Assembly (NCBI GenBank): GCA_025769875.1
Contig: JAGFNK010000746.1
Coordinates: 1 to 23,113, forward strand
Length of the DNA: 23,113 nucleotides
Source: Russula earlei
Taxonomy: Eukaryota; Basidiomycota; Agaricomycetes; Russulales; Russulaceae
Reading direction: 5' to 3'
Part shown: piece by piece, positions 1 through 9,625 of the stretch
Position numbering within the stretch: the first letter of the stretch is position 1
How the letters are laid out: the number at the start of each line of letters is the position of its first letter
The notes under the pieces: model-generated
Told to the model about the DNA's origin: nothing
The model's input: only the letters and a program-made list of their open reading frames with translations
Database searches by the model: none
Program-made: the position numbers and the translations under genes

Positions 1-1422
1 TCAGGCAATGTTGGATTAATCTTCATGTCGGTAGATGTAGGTGTTGATAGCTTCGCGATGTTGTAATGCCCGGCCTAGAACTGTGTCAGATGAGTATGTT
101 TGGACTAAACACCACTTACGAAGCATCTGGTAGGTTGACGACCATCTGGTCTTGACATCTGGAATAAGCATGAATGCAGTACTGCCGGCATCCACTATTC
201 TTCTGAAAGATACATCAGGACTTCCCAAAGCCAGCTTTGCCACCTCTGAGGACTTGAGCGAACCACTCATATAACTTTGCAAAGCTGACAGAAAAGAGTC
301 AGGCACAGGTATGAGTGGACAAGGACATATAGAACACACCTTGGAAATAGCTTCAAAGACATTTTCTTCACAATCTTCGTCATCCACACAAGCATTGCCG
401 TCGTCATTGGCCCGAACTGTAACTTCATCTTGATAATTACCTCCACAAGCCGCACTCTTCTCGCTATCCCTCTTTGAGATTGCACCGATGGCCTCAAGGA
501 GCTAGCACACATTAGCGTATGACATAAAGGCTATGAGAGTCAATTACAAACCTTGAGTGCAGCGAGATGGATAGTATGAGGCATACATCGCATACAAGAG
601 TCTCTAGCTGAAAGTCTTATGCCTTCTGCATAACAGCACGCCTCTAAAGTGGTCATCATTGTGTCATTATTGCTGGCATTGTCCATTGTTATTGCGATAA
701 TCTATACTTTGTCAGCAAAGGATAATCAATATCCTGACAACGTACCCTGCCCTTGAGTCCGTACAGTTCCAAGGTTTCCCAAACCACTTCAGCCATGTTC
801 TCGCCCAAGTGAGCACCAATCAGCTCCTGGAAATCAATGAGACGCTCCTCTAAATTCCCTGATCAGTGGAGAAGAACATATGAATAAAGGTACACATGCC
901 TAATTCTCCTTTGTTGGTGACATAATGAGCAACAATTGCCAAGAACGCAATGCCATTGCTCGATGTCCATGCGTCGAGGGAGAGACTGACCTTCCCTTCC
1001 AGGGACTGTAATTGAGCATTAGATATGAGTTTTCTGTTAAGCAAGCACATCTCACCTTAAACATCTCTCGTGTATCCTCAACTGTGTCTTCACCCAGCTT
1101 CATCATGCGTCGTCGTATGCCCTGTCAATCAGGCAGATTGAGCTTGGTTTGGGAATGGTGTGCATACTGAAGCATGTTAATAAACTCTGGCTTCTCTACT
1201 TCATCAAACGACTGATCACATGCGACAATCCACTCAGTAAGAAGATGGTCAAATTTCAAAGAATTAAACGGCTCCTAAAATGGTGTTGATCATGGTACAT
1301 GAAAATAAATACCATGCAACTCACCATCGTCGCTTGTTCCTGCCTCAGAAATGCCAATGTTATTGTTGATGCTCTTGCGTCAAGAGCCTTGACATATTGT
1401 GCTTGATCGTGACCAGTGAATT
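1..1422 (-). pseudogene. hAT transposase, catalytic part (exons 6b-13), truncated by window edge
   Basis: This is the continuation of the hAT gene split at the GAATT target site. Exons: 1325-1422, 1056-1274, 900-1005, 746-858, 552-701, 340-501, then 120-284 and 1-80 (the last two frame-broken). Most introns are 41-55 bp GT-AG; the one at 859-899 looks GC-AG and that at 81-119 is only 39 bp. Hallmarks are LSLDAWTSSNGIAFL (first catalytic Asp region, exon 8), ITMDNASNND (second Asp, exon 10), CMPHTIHLAALKLLEAIG, VRSSPQRWQSWLWEV and IPDVKTRWSSTYQML (conserved hAT C-terminal region). Damage: in-frame TGA at 1125-1127 and 267-269, TAG at 195-197, and a frameshift just after it, near 170-195. Another stop, TAA, lies at 16-18. 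The hAT C-terminal dimerisation region is beyond the edge. Confidence 0.75.
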
Positions 1423-1606
1423 TGTCACAAGAACCGGCTCTTCGGACCGGACCGGCAACCGGACAAGCCTACCCGGACAGGCCTCACTATTCCCGCATGT
1501 TTGATGACTCACTTAGCCTCGCATGTACCAGCACCTTCCAGCGTGCCCCAGTCTCGATTGCCTCATTGCTACCTTGTGTCTACTATTTGATATAGGATAC
1601 ACTGTC

Positions 1607-1651
1607 TATATAAACCTGCCTGTAACAGAGAACAAGCCTTAAGCTTGTTCT
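1607..1651 (+). promoter_or_regulatory. TATA box and inferred transcription start of chromovirus 1
   Basis: TATATAAA lies at 1607-1614. About 34 bp downstream, 1641-1651 reads AAGCTTGTTCT, the exact reverse complement of 1919-1929 just after the LTR. In Tf1-type elements the first 11 nt of the mRNA pair with the primer-binding site, so this places the RNA 5' end at about 1641. An inverted repeat (1629-1637 with 1643-1651) surrounds the start site. The same block recurs in the 3' LTR. Confidence 0.65.
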
Positions 1652-1737
1652 CCTGTGAAATATCACTGGATTTCGAACTTCAGGACTTGTAGGCTTGCAA
1701 GATATCAAGCACTTCGTCTGAAACTTCCTTCACTCAT

Positions 1738-1760
1738 AAGTCTTCGCGACGCGAAGACTT
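1738..1760. repeat. 23-bp palindrome in the transcribed part of the LTR
   Basis: AAGTCTTCGCG and CGCGAAGACTT flank a single central base (A in this LTR, T in the 3' LTR). The half-site GCGAAGACTTA recurs about 75 bp downstream. It lies after the inferred RNA start, so it would form a hairpin in the RNA. Role unknown. Confidence 0.7.
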
Positions 1761-1918
1761 AATCGTAATTTTTCCCCTTCTGCGGAACATATTTGCCTTG
1801 GCAATATCATCTCCGAGACCCCCGAATTCTGCGAAGACTTAGTGTCTCGCTCGACTCGCTACGCTCGTCTCGCGCATGAACCGATTTGTCAGCGACACCG
1901 CCCCCAGTCGGTGACATT

Positions 1919-1929
1919 AGAACAAGCTT
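1919..1929 (+). promoter_or_regulatory. Putative self-priming primer-binding site
   Basis: AGAACAAGCTT sits 2 nt after the 5' LTR and is perfectly complementary over 11 nt to 1641-1651, the inferred mRNA 5' end. No TGG-starting tRNA-complementary PBS is visible next to the LTR. This is the arrangement known from fission-yeast Tf1, where the mRNA folds back and is cleaved to prime minus-strand cDNA. The mechanism is inference; the complementarity is seen directly. Confidence 0.65.
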
Positions 1930-1989
1930 CCCACTGAACCCTCGACCCCGAACCACGCGCTCACAGAAATATATCGATTTCCCTTCAGC

Positions 1990-3665
1990 ATGACCTCAAT
2001 GGCTAGAGACTGGAGATACAAAGGCCAAGGAAAACCCTCTGAACAAGGGTTGGCAAAGCTTAGACTTCCATTCAGGATACCCCTGGATACCGACATTGCT
2101 CTAGTTCCAGAGCAATTCAGAAAGAACACTCTATTCTTACAACTTGGGACAGATTCTACTCCCTGGACTGGGTTCTTTGCACCCTACAAACAAGCAAAAG
2201 TAGCCCTCGCAACACTCTACGGAGTGTGGTTCGAAATCGAACGGCGTGAAGACTACTTCGCGGCCGTACGCGTCGCACGCCCGATTTTCGAACTGACATT
2301 TGACCCTCTCCCAGGGCTAGATATGGAGGCACTAGTTGCCTCAGGGACACCAGTGCCACACTCCCGAGCTCCAACCCCGGCACCCGCAGAAGCCATGGAA
2401 CAAGAACCCCCCACAACAACTCAAGTCTGCGTCGCCGACGACGAACCGAACACACCCATTCCCCAACAACTCGCGTCGTCCGGCACGACACGAGCTTTCC
2501 CCCGACCCAGTCAATTCCAAGGTTTTGGAGGACGCGAAAGGCGACCTCCGAGCCCCGATCCCGACGACTACGACACGAACGTCAATTACGGACGCGACGC
2601 GCGCCCCTCCGACAACGGAAAACTCGAAGGCATCCCTCCGAAAGCCTTTAACGGCAACAGGGCTCGCACCCACATCTTCCTGACTGCCTTTCACAGATTT
2701 ATGACCTTGAACCACGACAGCAAAATTGCGCGCGACCCTATCAAGAAGTGTGCGTACTTCCTGTCACTTCTTGAAGGACCGGACGTCGAAGGCTGGGTCG
2801 AAACCATGGACGAATGGCTACAAGAAGTCATTGACGATCCCGAAGAACTCCCCTTTGGCCTCAATCCCTGGCAAGCCATGCAACAGAAAGTTCAAACATG
2901 CATTCGTCGACTACGCCGAACGCGAATGCGCGCAAGATCAACTCCGAGAATTGAAGATGAAAGACAACAATTTAGATGGCTACATCTCAGCCTTCCAAGT
3001 ACTTGCAAAGCGCGCGGGACTCTTCACGAACGATCCAACCATCATGCGTTTATTCGCATGCGGTCCTCCCCAAACCACTGGTTGAAGCTTGCATCAACTT
3101 TGAAGACCCGACCTCCTTCAACGACTGGATCAGCGCAGCACAGAAACAACACCGCGTTTGGATGCGCCGACGAGCGGTCTTAACCGACCATGCTAACACT
3201 CACAACAGAAATACCAACTCGAACACTAATCGCCCTTGGGCCCGCCTTCTCGAATTGGGGCACGCGCGGCAACACCACCAACAACGCCACCTGCGCCGCG
3301 TGCACGTCTCCCGCCACTGCGACCCAAACGCGATGGACACCAGCGCAGGCGCTGCTTCGCAAAGCAATCACCGAAGCCGAAAAGCAAAAAACACCGAGAA
3401 GAAGGGAGATGCTTTCACTGCTCCCTCCGAGGACACCTAGCTCGCGACTGTCCCACGAAAACCGAAGCGCGAAACGACTCGCGTGCGCACCGCCAACACG
3501 ACCAACATCACATCCGAATCTCCCACCATGCAGATAGTCGAAGAAAGTACCACCGATAAACTCGCGAGAGCAGCAAAAGCACTTTCTGAGGTGGAGAAGG
3601 AAGCCTTCATCAAAGCCCTGATGGGAGACGATGAGGATAAAGGAGAGGATTTTTCGGATGCTTGA
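1990..3665 (+). pseudogene. gag: gag of chromovirus 1 (frameshifted)
   Basis: Gag forms the particle that packages the element RNA. The first ATG after the PBS is at 1990. A basic N-terminus and a Pro-rich segment lead to a capsid-like region beginning KAFNGNRARTHIFL and running through WVETMDEWL, FKHAFVDYAER and MKDNNLDGYISAF. A CCHC zinc knuckle (CFHCSLRGHLARDC) lies near 3404-3445 and the C-terminus ends FSDA at 3665. To stay in the conserved frame the reading must shift at about 2890, 3060, 3390 and 3470, each consistent with a single-nt indel. The last gag frame overlaps the protease frame at 3641-3665 (a -1 relation). Broken copy; identity as Gag is secure from position and zinc knuckle. 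Confidence 0.85.
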
Positions 3666-6600
3666 GCATAACGGCGATTGCTCGAGCTTTAGGTATTGAT
3701 TCTATGTACAAGACTCAAAGAAAGTCAATATCAGTGATGACTACTATCTACATTGGATCGAACAAAGCCGAAAAGAAAGCTCTGATAGACAGCGGAGCCA
3801 CTGAGTGCTTTATATCACCCAACCTGACAAAAGAACTCCATTTACAAACACAAAAAATAACCCCAGCCAGAAATGTCAAGAACGTTGACGGAACACTCAA
3901 TCGCTCAGGGAAGGTCACCCAAGCCGTCCAACTGGAACTAAAGTTACTAGGACAGAAACATATACATCAATTCCTAGTCGCAGACATAGGTCAAGATGAT
4001 ATTATCCTGGGATATCCATTCCTAGAATCGACCAACCCAAGAATAGATTGGTCCAAAGGGACTGTTATGGGAAGGGTCACCCTCAAGGGAAACCAAGAGA
4101 CTCCAGCATGGATCAAAGCATTAACGGACTGGGAGGAAGGAGATGAGCTATGGCTCCAAACTCAAATACGGAAAACCACCATAGCGCAACAACTGGCAGA
4201 ATCACAGATCACGGATAAACCAAAAACCTGGCAAGAAATCGTTCCTCACCAATACCACCAATATGGATCAGTGTTCATGGAACAAGAGTCAGAAAGATTC
4301 CAGGACCAAGAAAATGGGACCACGCCATTGATCTAAAACCAGACGCCCCGACGACAATTAACTGCAGAGTATATCCTCTCTCACCCAAAGAAAAAGAAGA
4401 ACAAGGAAAATTCCTCGAACAAAATTTACGACTTAAACGAATAAGAAGATCCAACTCACCATACGCCAGTGGATTCTTCCTCATAAAGAAAAAGGACGGT
4501 AAATTTCGACCAGTACAAGACTACAGAAATTTAAATAAATGGACAATACCAAACGTATATCCCCTACCTCTGATTCCAGAACTTATCCACGCTCTAGCAG
4601 GAAAGGAACTCTTCACTAAATTTGACGTCAGGTGGGGCTACAACAACATTCGGATTAAGGAAGGAGATGAATGGAAAGCAGCCTTCAAAACCAGCGATGG
4701 ACTATTTGAACCTACGGTAATGTTCTTTGGACTGACAAACTCCCCAGGCTACCTTTCAGACCATGATGGACGACATTTTTCAAGAAGAACTCGCACAAGG
4801 ATGGCTAAAGATCTACATGGACAATATCATCATCGCCACACAAAACGATGAAATAGAACACAAGTCTAAAGTCAACCACATACTGTCCAAACTGAGACAA
4901 CATGATCTCTATCTCAAACCAGAAAAATGTCAATTCCACAAGAGAAAGGTAGAATATCTTGGAGTAATCATAGGAGAAGGAAAGATAACTATGGACCCCG
5001 TCAAAGTCAAAGGAATTAAAGATTGGCCAACCCCATCAACGCTAAAAGAAGTCAGAAGCTTTCTAGGATTCTGTAACTTTTATCGACATTTTATACCCAA
5101 CTTTTCCATAAAGGCAAGACCACTAAACTGACTTGAACAAAGAAAAACAAACAATGGGAATGGACGACAAAGGAAGATCAAGCCTTTCAAATCTTGAAAG
5201 AACTTGTGTATCCTACCCGGTGACTCCGCACTCCAGACTGGACAAAACAATTTGTTTTAGACACCGACGCATCAGGATTCGCCATAGGAGCAGTCATATC
5301 CCAAGAATATGAGGATGGTTTACACCCAATTGCATATTACTCCAGGACGTTATTAGACGCAGAAAGAAATTACGACGCTCATGACAAAGAATTAGCAGCA
5401 GTGATCTTTGGATTAAAAAGTGGACGATCATTCTTCCTAGGAGCCAACGAACCAGTTAGAATAAGAACGGACCACAAAAATCTCACTTACTTCAAAGAAC
5501 CACAAAAATTAACAGGACGACAAGCCAGATGGATGCAATACATGCAAGACTTTAACTTTACCATGGAACATGTCCCTGGACACACACACACTATCGCCGA
5601 CACACTTTCTTGCCGCAAAGACCTTAACAAGGGGGTAGGAGAACAAAAAACTACACTACTACCACCTGAAATCCTCGCAAGAAAAACCTACCTACCAGAC
5701 AAACTCGACAAACAACGAGAAATCCTAAGACAATTCCACGACACTCCCTTCGCAGGACACCCAGGAATAGCTAACACCTGGGACCTGGTCAAACAACATT
5801 ATGAAGGACCTAGACTACGACAATTTGTAGAACAATACGTCAAAGGCTGCGCCAAATGTCAAGAGTCCAAAACCAACATACCCAGAAAGAAAGCCACGAC
5901 CTTTCCACTCGACACACACGTTGAACAGGGCCCCTTCCAATACGTGTCAATGGACCTTATCACTGACCTACCAAAATCAGAAGGATTTGACAGCGTCCTT
6001 ACTATAGTCGACCAGGGATGCTCCAAAGCGACAAAATTTATCCCATGCAACAAAACGATCGACGGAACAGGCGTCGCACACAAGTATCTGAAACACCTCG
6101 TGCCCTGGTTCGGCGTTCCCAAAAGAATCATCTCTGACAGAGACCCTCGATTCGCATCAAACTTCTCCAAAGCGTTATGTAAAAATTTAGGCATCAAACA
6201 AAACATGTCCACGGCATTTCACCCCCAAACCGATGGACAGACGGAAAGGATGAACGCATGGCTAGAACAATACCTAAGACCCTGGACCACGACTCATCCA
6301 CATTCCTGGGCAAAAATGCTCCCCCTGGCAGAATACACACACAACTCATGGAAGCATGAGACATCACGGAAATCACCACACGAACTCCTCATGGGATTCA
6401 AACCCCAGATCAACATTAGCTTAGAAGACAACAACGTACCCTCATCTACCAACCGCCTAAAGCAACTCGAAGAAGCAAGAAGGGACGCCCAACAACTCCT
6501 TGAACATAAACAACAACCCCTAAAACCCGACATTGAAGAAATGAAAGAAGGAACCCTCGTATGGCTAGAAGCAAAGAACCTCAAAACACGAGGAACACGC

Positions 6601-6810
6601 AAGTTGATGCCCAAAAGATACGGCCCATTCCCTATCACAAAGAGAATTTCCAAAGTTGCATATCAATTACAACTTCCGCCATCAATGAAGATACACGATG
6701 TCTTCCACGTCAATCTACTTCTCCCTTATAAGGAGACGGAAGAATACGGCACGCCGTTTACACGACCGCCACCGACCGTCGAAAATGAGGAAGAATACGA
6801 AATCGAGGCA

Positions 6811-7649
6811 ATTCTTGTCAAGACACGTACTGCTGATCCGTGTGGACTCAGGAGCAGGTGGGCAAGGGTCGGAACAGATGATACGCGGCGAAGGCGGCGT
6901 TGAACAAGAGGACGAGCCAAACGACGAGGAGGTACCAGATGGGGACTGGTAGGTGTTGCAAGAGACAAAGGCGAAGGCTGGAGGCCAGTGTAGCGAGGGG
7001 ACTTTAAACAAGGCGGTCGTTGAAGAGTACCTTGGAAGCGAGGGGAATCTTTAGACTGAGCGGTCGCGGGGGAGTACCCAGGAAGATGAGAGTATCACAA
7101 ATGGACAGTCTGACGACTGCCATGTTTCATTGGGGCTTATATACAGTGTACAGGGTCGATTACAAAGACTTGGGACTATTCTAGACTCTTTGGTACCGTC
7201 CAATAGGACTACAGAGGCATAAACTTGCTTGTGTCAAGTTTCAGGCTTACTGAGCGCATTACTGATCATTGTAGAGCGATGACATCATTATGATGTCACT
7301 GTGGAGTGCTTAGTGAGCCTATGAGGTCACTGTGGAGTCGCTCAGTCAGCTATGATGTCATTGGAGCCTGGATGACGTCAGATGATTTATGCAACAGCTC
7401 CTAAGAGTTTGTGCCGCTGTTTCGGGTCCTTGGTGGCTGGGTGGCCATGTGGCTGCCACGCGATGATTACCCGATTAGGAAACGGGTGTCTGGTCGAGTT
7501 ATAGTGCCTTTGCAATAGCGATATCTTGCACTGCAGGGGGGATAGCCCAGAAAACGGAAGGGAGTTGGTAATGCAAAATGAGAGAGGTCTCTCTTGAGTG
7601 AAATAGGACCATCTATGGTCAGGGTCTGGCCTTGGTTCGTAACAATTCT
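6811..7649 (+). mobile_element. Solo LTR of a second LTR family inserted in the chromodomain, with ATTCT target duplication
   Basis: 6816-7644 (829 bp) begins TGTCAAGAC and ends GTAACA, and is flanked by ATTCT at 6811-6815 and 7645-7649. Removing it restores the chromodomain. It has no coding capacity. A TATA-like CTTATATACAG lies near 7136-7146, about 20 nt after a small hairpin (CAGTC/GACTG at 7108-7121), and R/U5 has repeated TGA(T/C)GTCA-like sites (7276-7385). It shares its start, the CCAGGAA...AATGGACAGTCTGA block and the CTTATATA with the LTRs at 11856-12748 and 14266-15159, so it is a related family. Only one LTR remains, as after LTR-LTR recombination. Confidence 0.85.
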
Positions 7650-7809
7650 AGACACAAGAAGATTTGGACGGACACGTAAACTTCAATACCTCGTACACTG
7701 GAAAGGGTACCCTGCATCAGACGACTCATGGGTCGACCACCATGACCTCAACGCCCCAGAACTTCTGATAGAATACTATTCCGCTTCGGCTGGACGACCA
7801 CAAATATAA
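7645..7809 (+). pseudogene. Chromodomain C-terminal part, severed from pol
   Basis: The segment after the solo LTR reads ILDTRRFGRTRKLQYLVHWK then GYPASDDSWVDHHDL and ends at 7809. This is a typical chromovirus chromodomain: aromatic/hydrophobic core, HWKGYP, W in DSW, C-terminal helix ELLIEYY. It directs the integrase to chromatin, usually heterochromatin marked by H3K9 methylation. Its beginning (EEYEIEAI) is at 6790-6815 before the inserted LTR; the inserted LTR plus target duplication is 834 bp, a multiple of three, so frame is kept on both sides. Confidence 0.85.
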
Positions 7810-7865
7810 AAACACCACCGACAAACAATTGTCCCTTACCGCCTCACCCCCCAACTACAACGAAC

Positions 7866-9113
7866 ATGTCTTCCACTCAAAGCTCTCCTACTGCCTCTAC
7901 TGCTACCCTCGTACCCACTCCACCTTACTCCCCTGCACTTATCCACCTACCACTGTCTAGGGAACCATCCCCCTCGACAGCAGCGACCATCAACACCAGA
8001 ATACTCATCCGGCGAGCAGCACAACACGCCGCAATGATCGTACAAGCACGCGAATTGTGGGAAGACGATTCCCTCACCACCATACTGAGAGCCTTCGGTA
8101 ATCAGTCCCCCACTCGAGGAGTCAATTCACCTGTCAGGACTCGCAGTCCCTCTTACCACGTCCGCTCTCCTTCACCCGATCCCATTCCAATTCCCCCACG
8201 CATTACCACACCCATCGTCCAACAGGTCGAAAATATCGTTCTACTAAACGAAAATTTCACCCCCATAAACCGCGAAAGAACTCCTCCCCCCGTCTACGAA
8301 CCACCCGCCAGTCGTACCCAACTCACAGAATTAGAAGAACTCGGAGAAGGTTGGGAAGAAGGAGACCTTGGACTAGACTTACTGATCCCAGACCCAGGCA
8401 ATGAAGACGACACACTCCCCCCTCGCTTCGTTCTCCCTGACTTGACACACGGCTTCCCCTCCTTACTAGCCACTTACGGTCCCGGATGCCCCACTCATCG
8501 CATTCCCATTTGAGCTAGAGCTGACCCCTACCCTCGCCCCCTTCTTACACAGAAAGATGCCTTCCTGTTCAAAGAAGGCCTCAGACACACCAAGGCAATA
8601 GACGAGGCACTCAGGTTTGAACAAGATCTGTCCCTAGAAGCAGAAGTACGCCGCTACCGGTTCGCCATAAAGAAAACACGACAAATGGCGAACAGTCTCG
8701 TCACCGCCCGTGAAAGATACCACGACATGGTGTGGGAAGTCAGAGACGCAGAAATCAAACTAGCCAAAGCCAACGCCAAAGCACGCCTTGAACCACGAGT
8801 CTTGTTTGGAACTATGCCCCAACTCACCGACCAGGAGCATAAAGATGCTAAAGAAGCCCTACTGGACCCATGGTATCAGTTCACCCCTCGACTTTCGGAC
8901 AAATGTGCTTGGTGCCACGATGGGGGACACGACACGTTCGAATGCCCCAAGATCGCCATCTGTGTCCTTTGCAATCGTCACGGACACATAGCTGATCGCT
9001 GCAGGAACCCACATCGACGGTGCAAAACCGATAGAATATGCCGAGTTCCTCGCGATCAAATCCATTTCCACACTCATCGCTGCCAATCGACTCTTATCCC
9101 CTACGCCGCTTAG
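7866..9113 (+). pseudogene. Accessory ORF downstream of pol with two CCHC zinc knuckles; one in-frame TGA
   Basis: One reading frame of 415 codons lies between the chromodomain and the 3' LTR, broken only by TGA at codon 216 (8511-8513). Reading through it, the protein has a Ser/Thr/Pro-rich N-terminal half (residues 1-140), an acidic stretch (LEELGEGWEEGDLG), a charged likely coiled-coil region (about 255-310), two CX2CX4HX4C knuckles (CAWCHDGGHDTFEC at 347-360, CVLCNRHGHIADRC at 366-379) and a further Cys/His-rich tail. Such knuckles bind nucleic acid. I do not recognise the family. It occupies the place of an env gene, but I see no signal peptide or membrane segment. The start at 7866 is the first ATG after the chromodomain stop. 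Expression route is unknown. Confidence 0.75.
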
Positions 9114-9132
9114 GACGTTAACAAGGGGGTAA
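9114..9132 (+). promoter_or_regulatory. Polypurine tract of chromovirus 1
   Basis: A purine-rich run, AACAAGGGGGTAA, sits directly before the 3' LTR start at 9133. It immediately follows the stop codon of the accessory ORF. In LTR elements this tract resists RNase H and primes plus-strand DNA. Position and composition fit; function inferred. Confidence 0.75.
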
Positions 9133-9625
9133 TGTCACAAGAACCGGCTCTTCGGACCGGACCGGCAACCGGACAAGCCTACCCGGACAGGCCTCACTAT
9201 TCCCGCATGTTTGATGACTCACTTAGCCTCGCATGTACCAGCACCTTCCAGCGTGCCCCAGTCTCGATTGCCTCATTGCTACCTTGTGTCTACTATTTGA
9301 TATAGGATACACTGTCTATATAAACCTGCCTGTAACAGAGAACAAGCCTTAAGCTTGTTCTCCTGTGAAATATCACTGGATTTCGAACTTCAGGACTTGT
9401 AGGCTTGCAAGATATCAAGCACTTCGTCTGAAACTTCCTTCACTCATAAGTCTTCGCGTCGCGAAGACTTAATCGTAATTTTCCCCTTCCGCGGAACATA
9501 TTTGCCTCGGCAATATCGTCTCCGAGACCCCCGAATTCTGCGAAGACTTAGTGTCTCGCTTGACTCGCTACGCTCGTCTCGCGCGTGAACCGATTTGTCA
9601 GCGACACCGCCCCCAGTCGGTGACA
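9133..9625 (+). repeat. 3' LTR of chromovirus 1
   Basis: 493-bp copy of 1423-1916, TGTCACAAG to GGTGACA, followed by the GAATT target duplication at 9626-9630. It differs from the 5' copy at about six bases plus one T in a T run, all beyond the first ~325 bp; one change is at the centre of the 23-bp palindrome. Confidence 0.95.

Larger units (their letters stand above)
1423..1916 (+). repeat. 5' LTR of chromovirus 1
   Basis: 494-bp long terminal repeat starting TGTCACAAG and ending GGTGACA. It matches 9133-9625 with about 98.5% identity by eye. It carries a TATA box (1607-1614), the inferred transcript start near 1641, and in the transcribed part a near-perfect 23-bp palindrome (1738-1760). 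The first ~325 bp are identical between the two LTRs. Confidence 0.95.
3641..7809 (+). pseudogene. pol: pol of chromovirus 1: protease-RT-RNase H-integrase-chromodomain, frameshifted and interrupted
   Basis: Domains in order: aspartic protease with ALIDSGATECFI (about 3777-3812); RT from LKPDAPTT and FTKFDVRWGYNNI to IYMDNIII (4811-4834) and [13 protein letters not shown]; RNase H with DTDASGFAIGAVI, RTDHKNLTYF and MEHVPGHTHTIADTLS; integrase with an HHCC finger (HDTPFAGH, CAKCQ) and intact DDE triad (VSMDLITDL, ISDRDPRF, HPQTDGQTERMN); GPY/F module (YGPFPI); then EEYEIEAI, where the chromodomain starts. 5401-6815 is one clean frame. Frameshifts of one nt lie near 4308, 4748 and 5118, and TGA codons at 5150-5152 and about 5222-5224. 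The second catalytic Asp of the RT box reads Asn (YMDN). The chromodomain is split by the solo LTR and finishes at 7809. Confidence 0.9.
1423..9625 (+). mobile_element. Ty3/gypsy chromovirus-type LTR retrotransposon, complete structure, decayed coding
   Basis: Two LTRs of 494 and 493 bp, both TGTCAC...GTGACA, flank an internal region with gag, protease, RT, RNase H, integrase, GPY/F and chromodomain in Ty3/gypsy order, plus an extra ORF after pol. It is flanked by the 5-bp direct repeat GAATT (1418-1422 and 9626-9630). The LTRs differ by about six substitutions and one indel, all in the downstream half, indicating a fairly recent insertion. It sits inside exon 6 of the minus-strand hAT gene, and its own chromodomain is split by the solo LTR at 6816-7644. 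Gag and RT carry several 1-nt frameshifts, so this copy could not make a full polyprotein. Confidence 0.95.

Noticed and set aside
1123..1168. A 46-bp GT-AG intron that would remove the TGA at 1125-1127 of the hAT gene
   Set aside because: Splicing it would shift the frame of the following exon, and the sequence it would remove codes for a conserved-looking QYAHHSQTKLNLP stretch.
1917..1935. tRNA-primed PBS after the 5' LTR
   Set aside because: No TGG-starting sequence complementary to a tRNA 3' end is visible; the 11-nt self-complementarity explains the site better.
2156..2715. Minus- and plus-frame ORFs of 111-124 codons within gag
   Set aside because: Low-complexity shadows of the Pro/Arg-rich gag region with high CpG; composition explains the open frames.
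5859..6653. Minus-strand ORFs of 117-119 codons opposite the integrase
   Set aside because: They are shadows of the clean integrase frame on the plus strand, with no recognisable motif.
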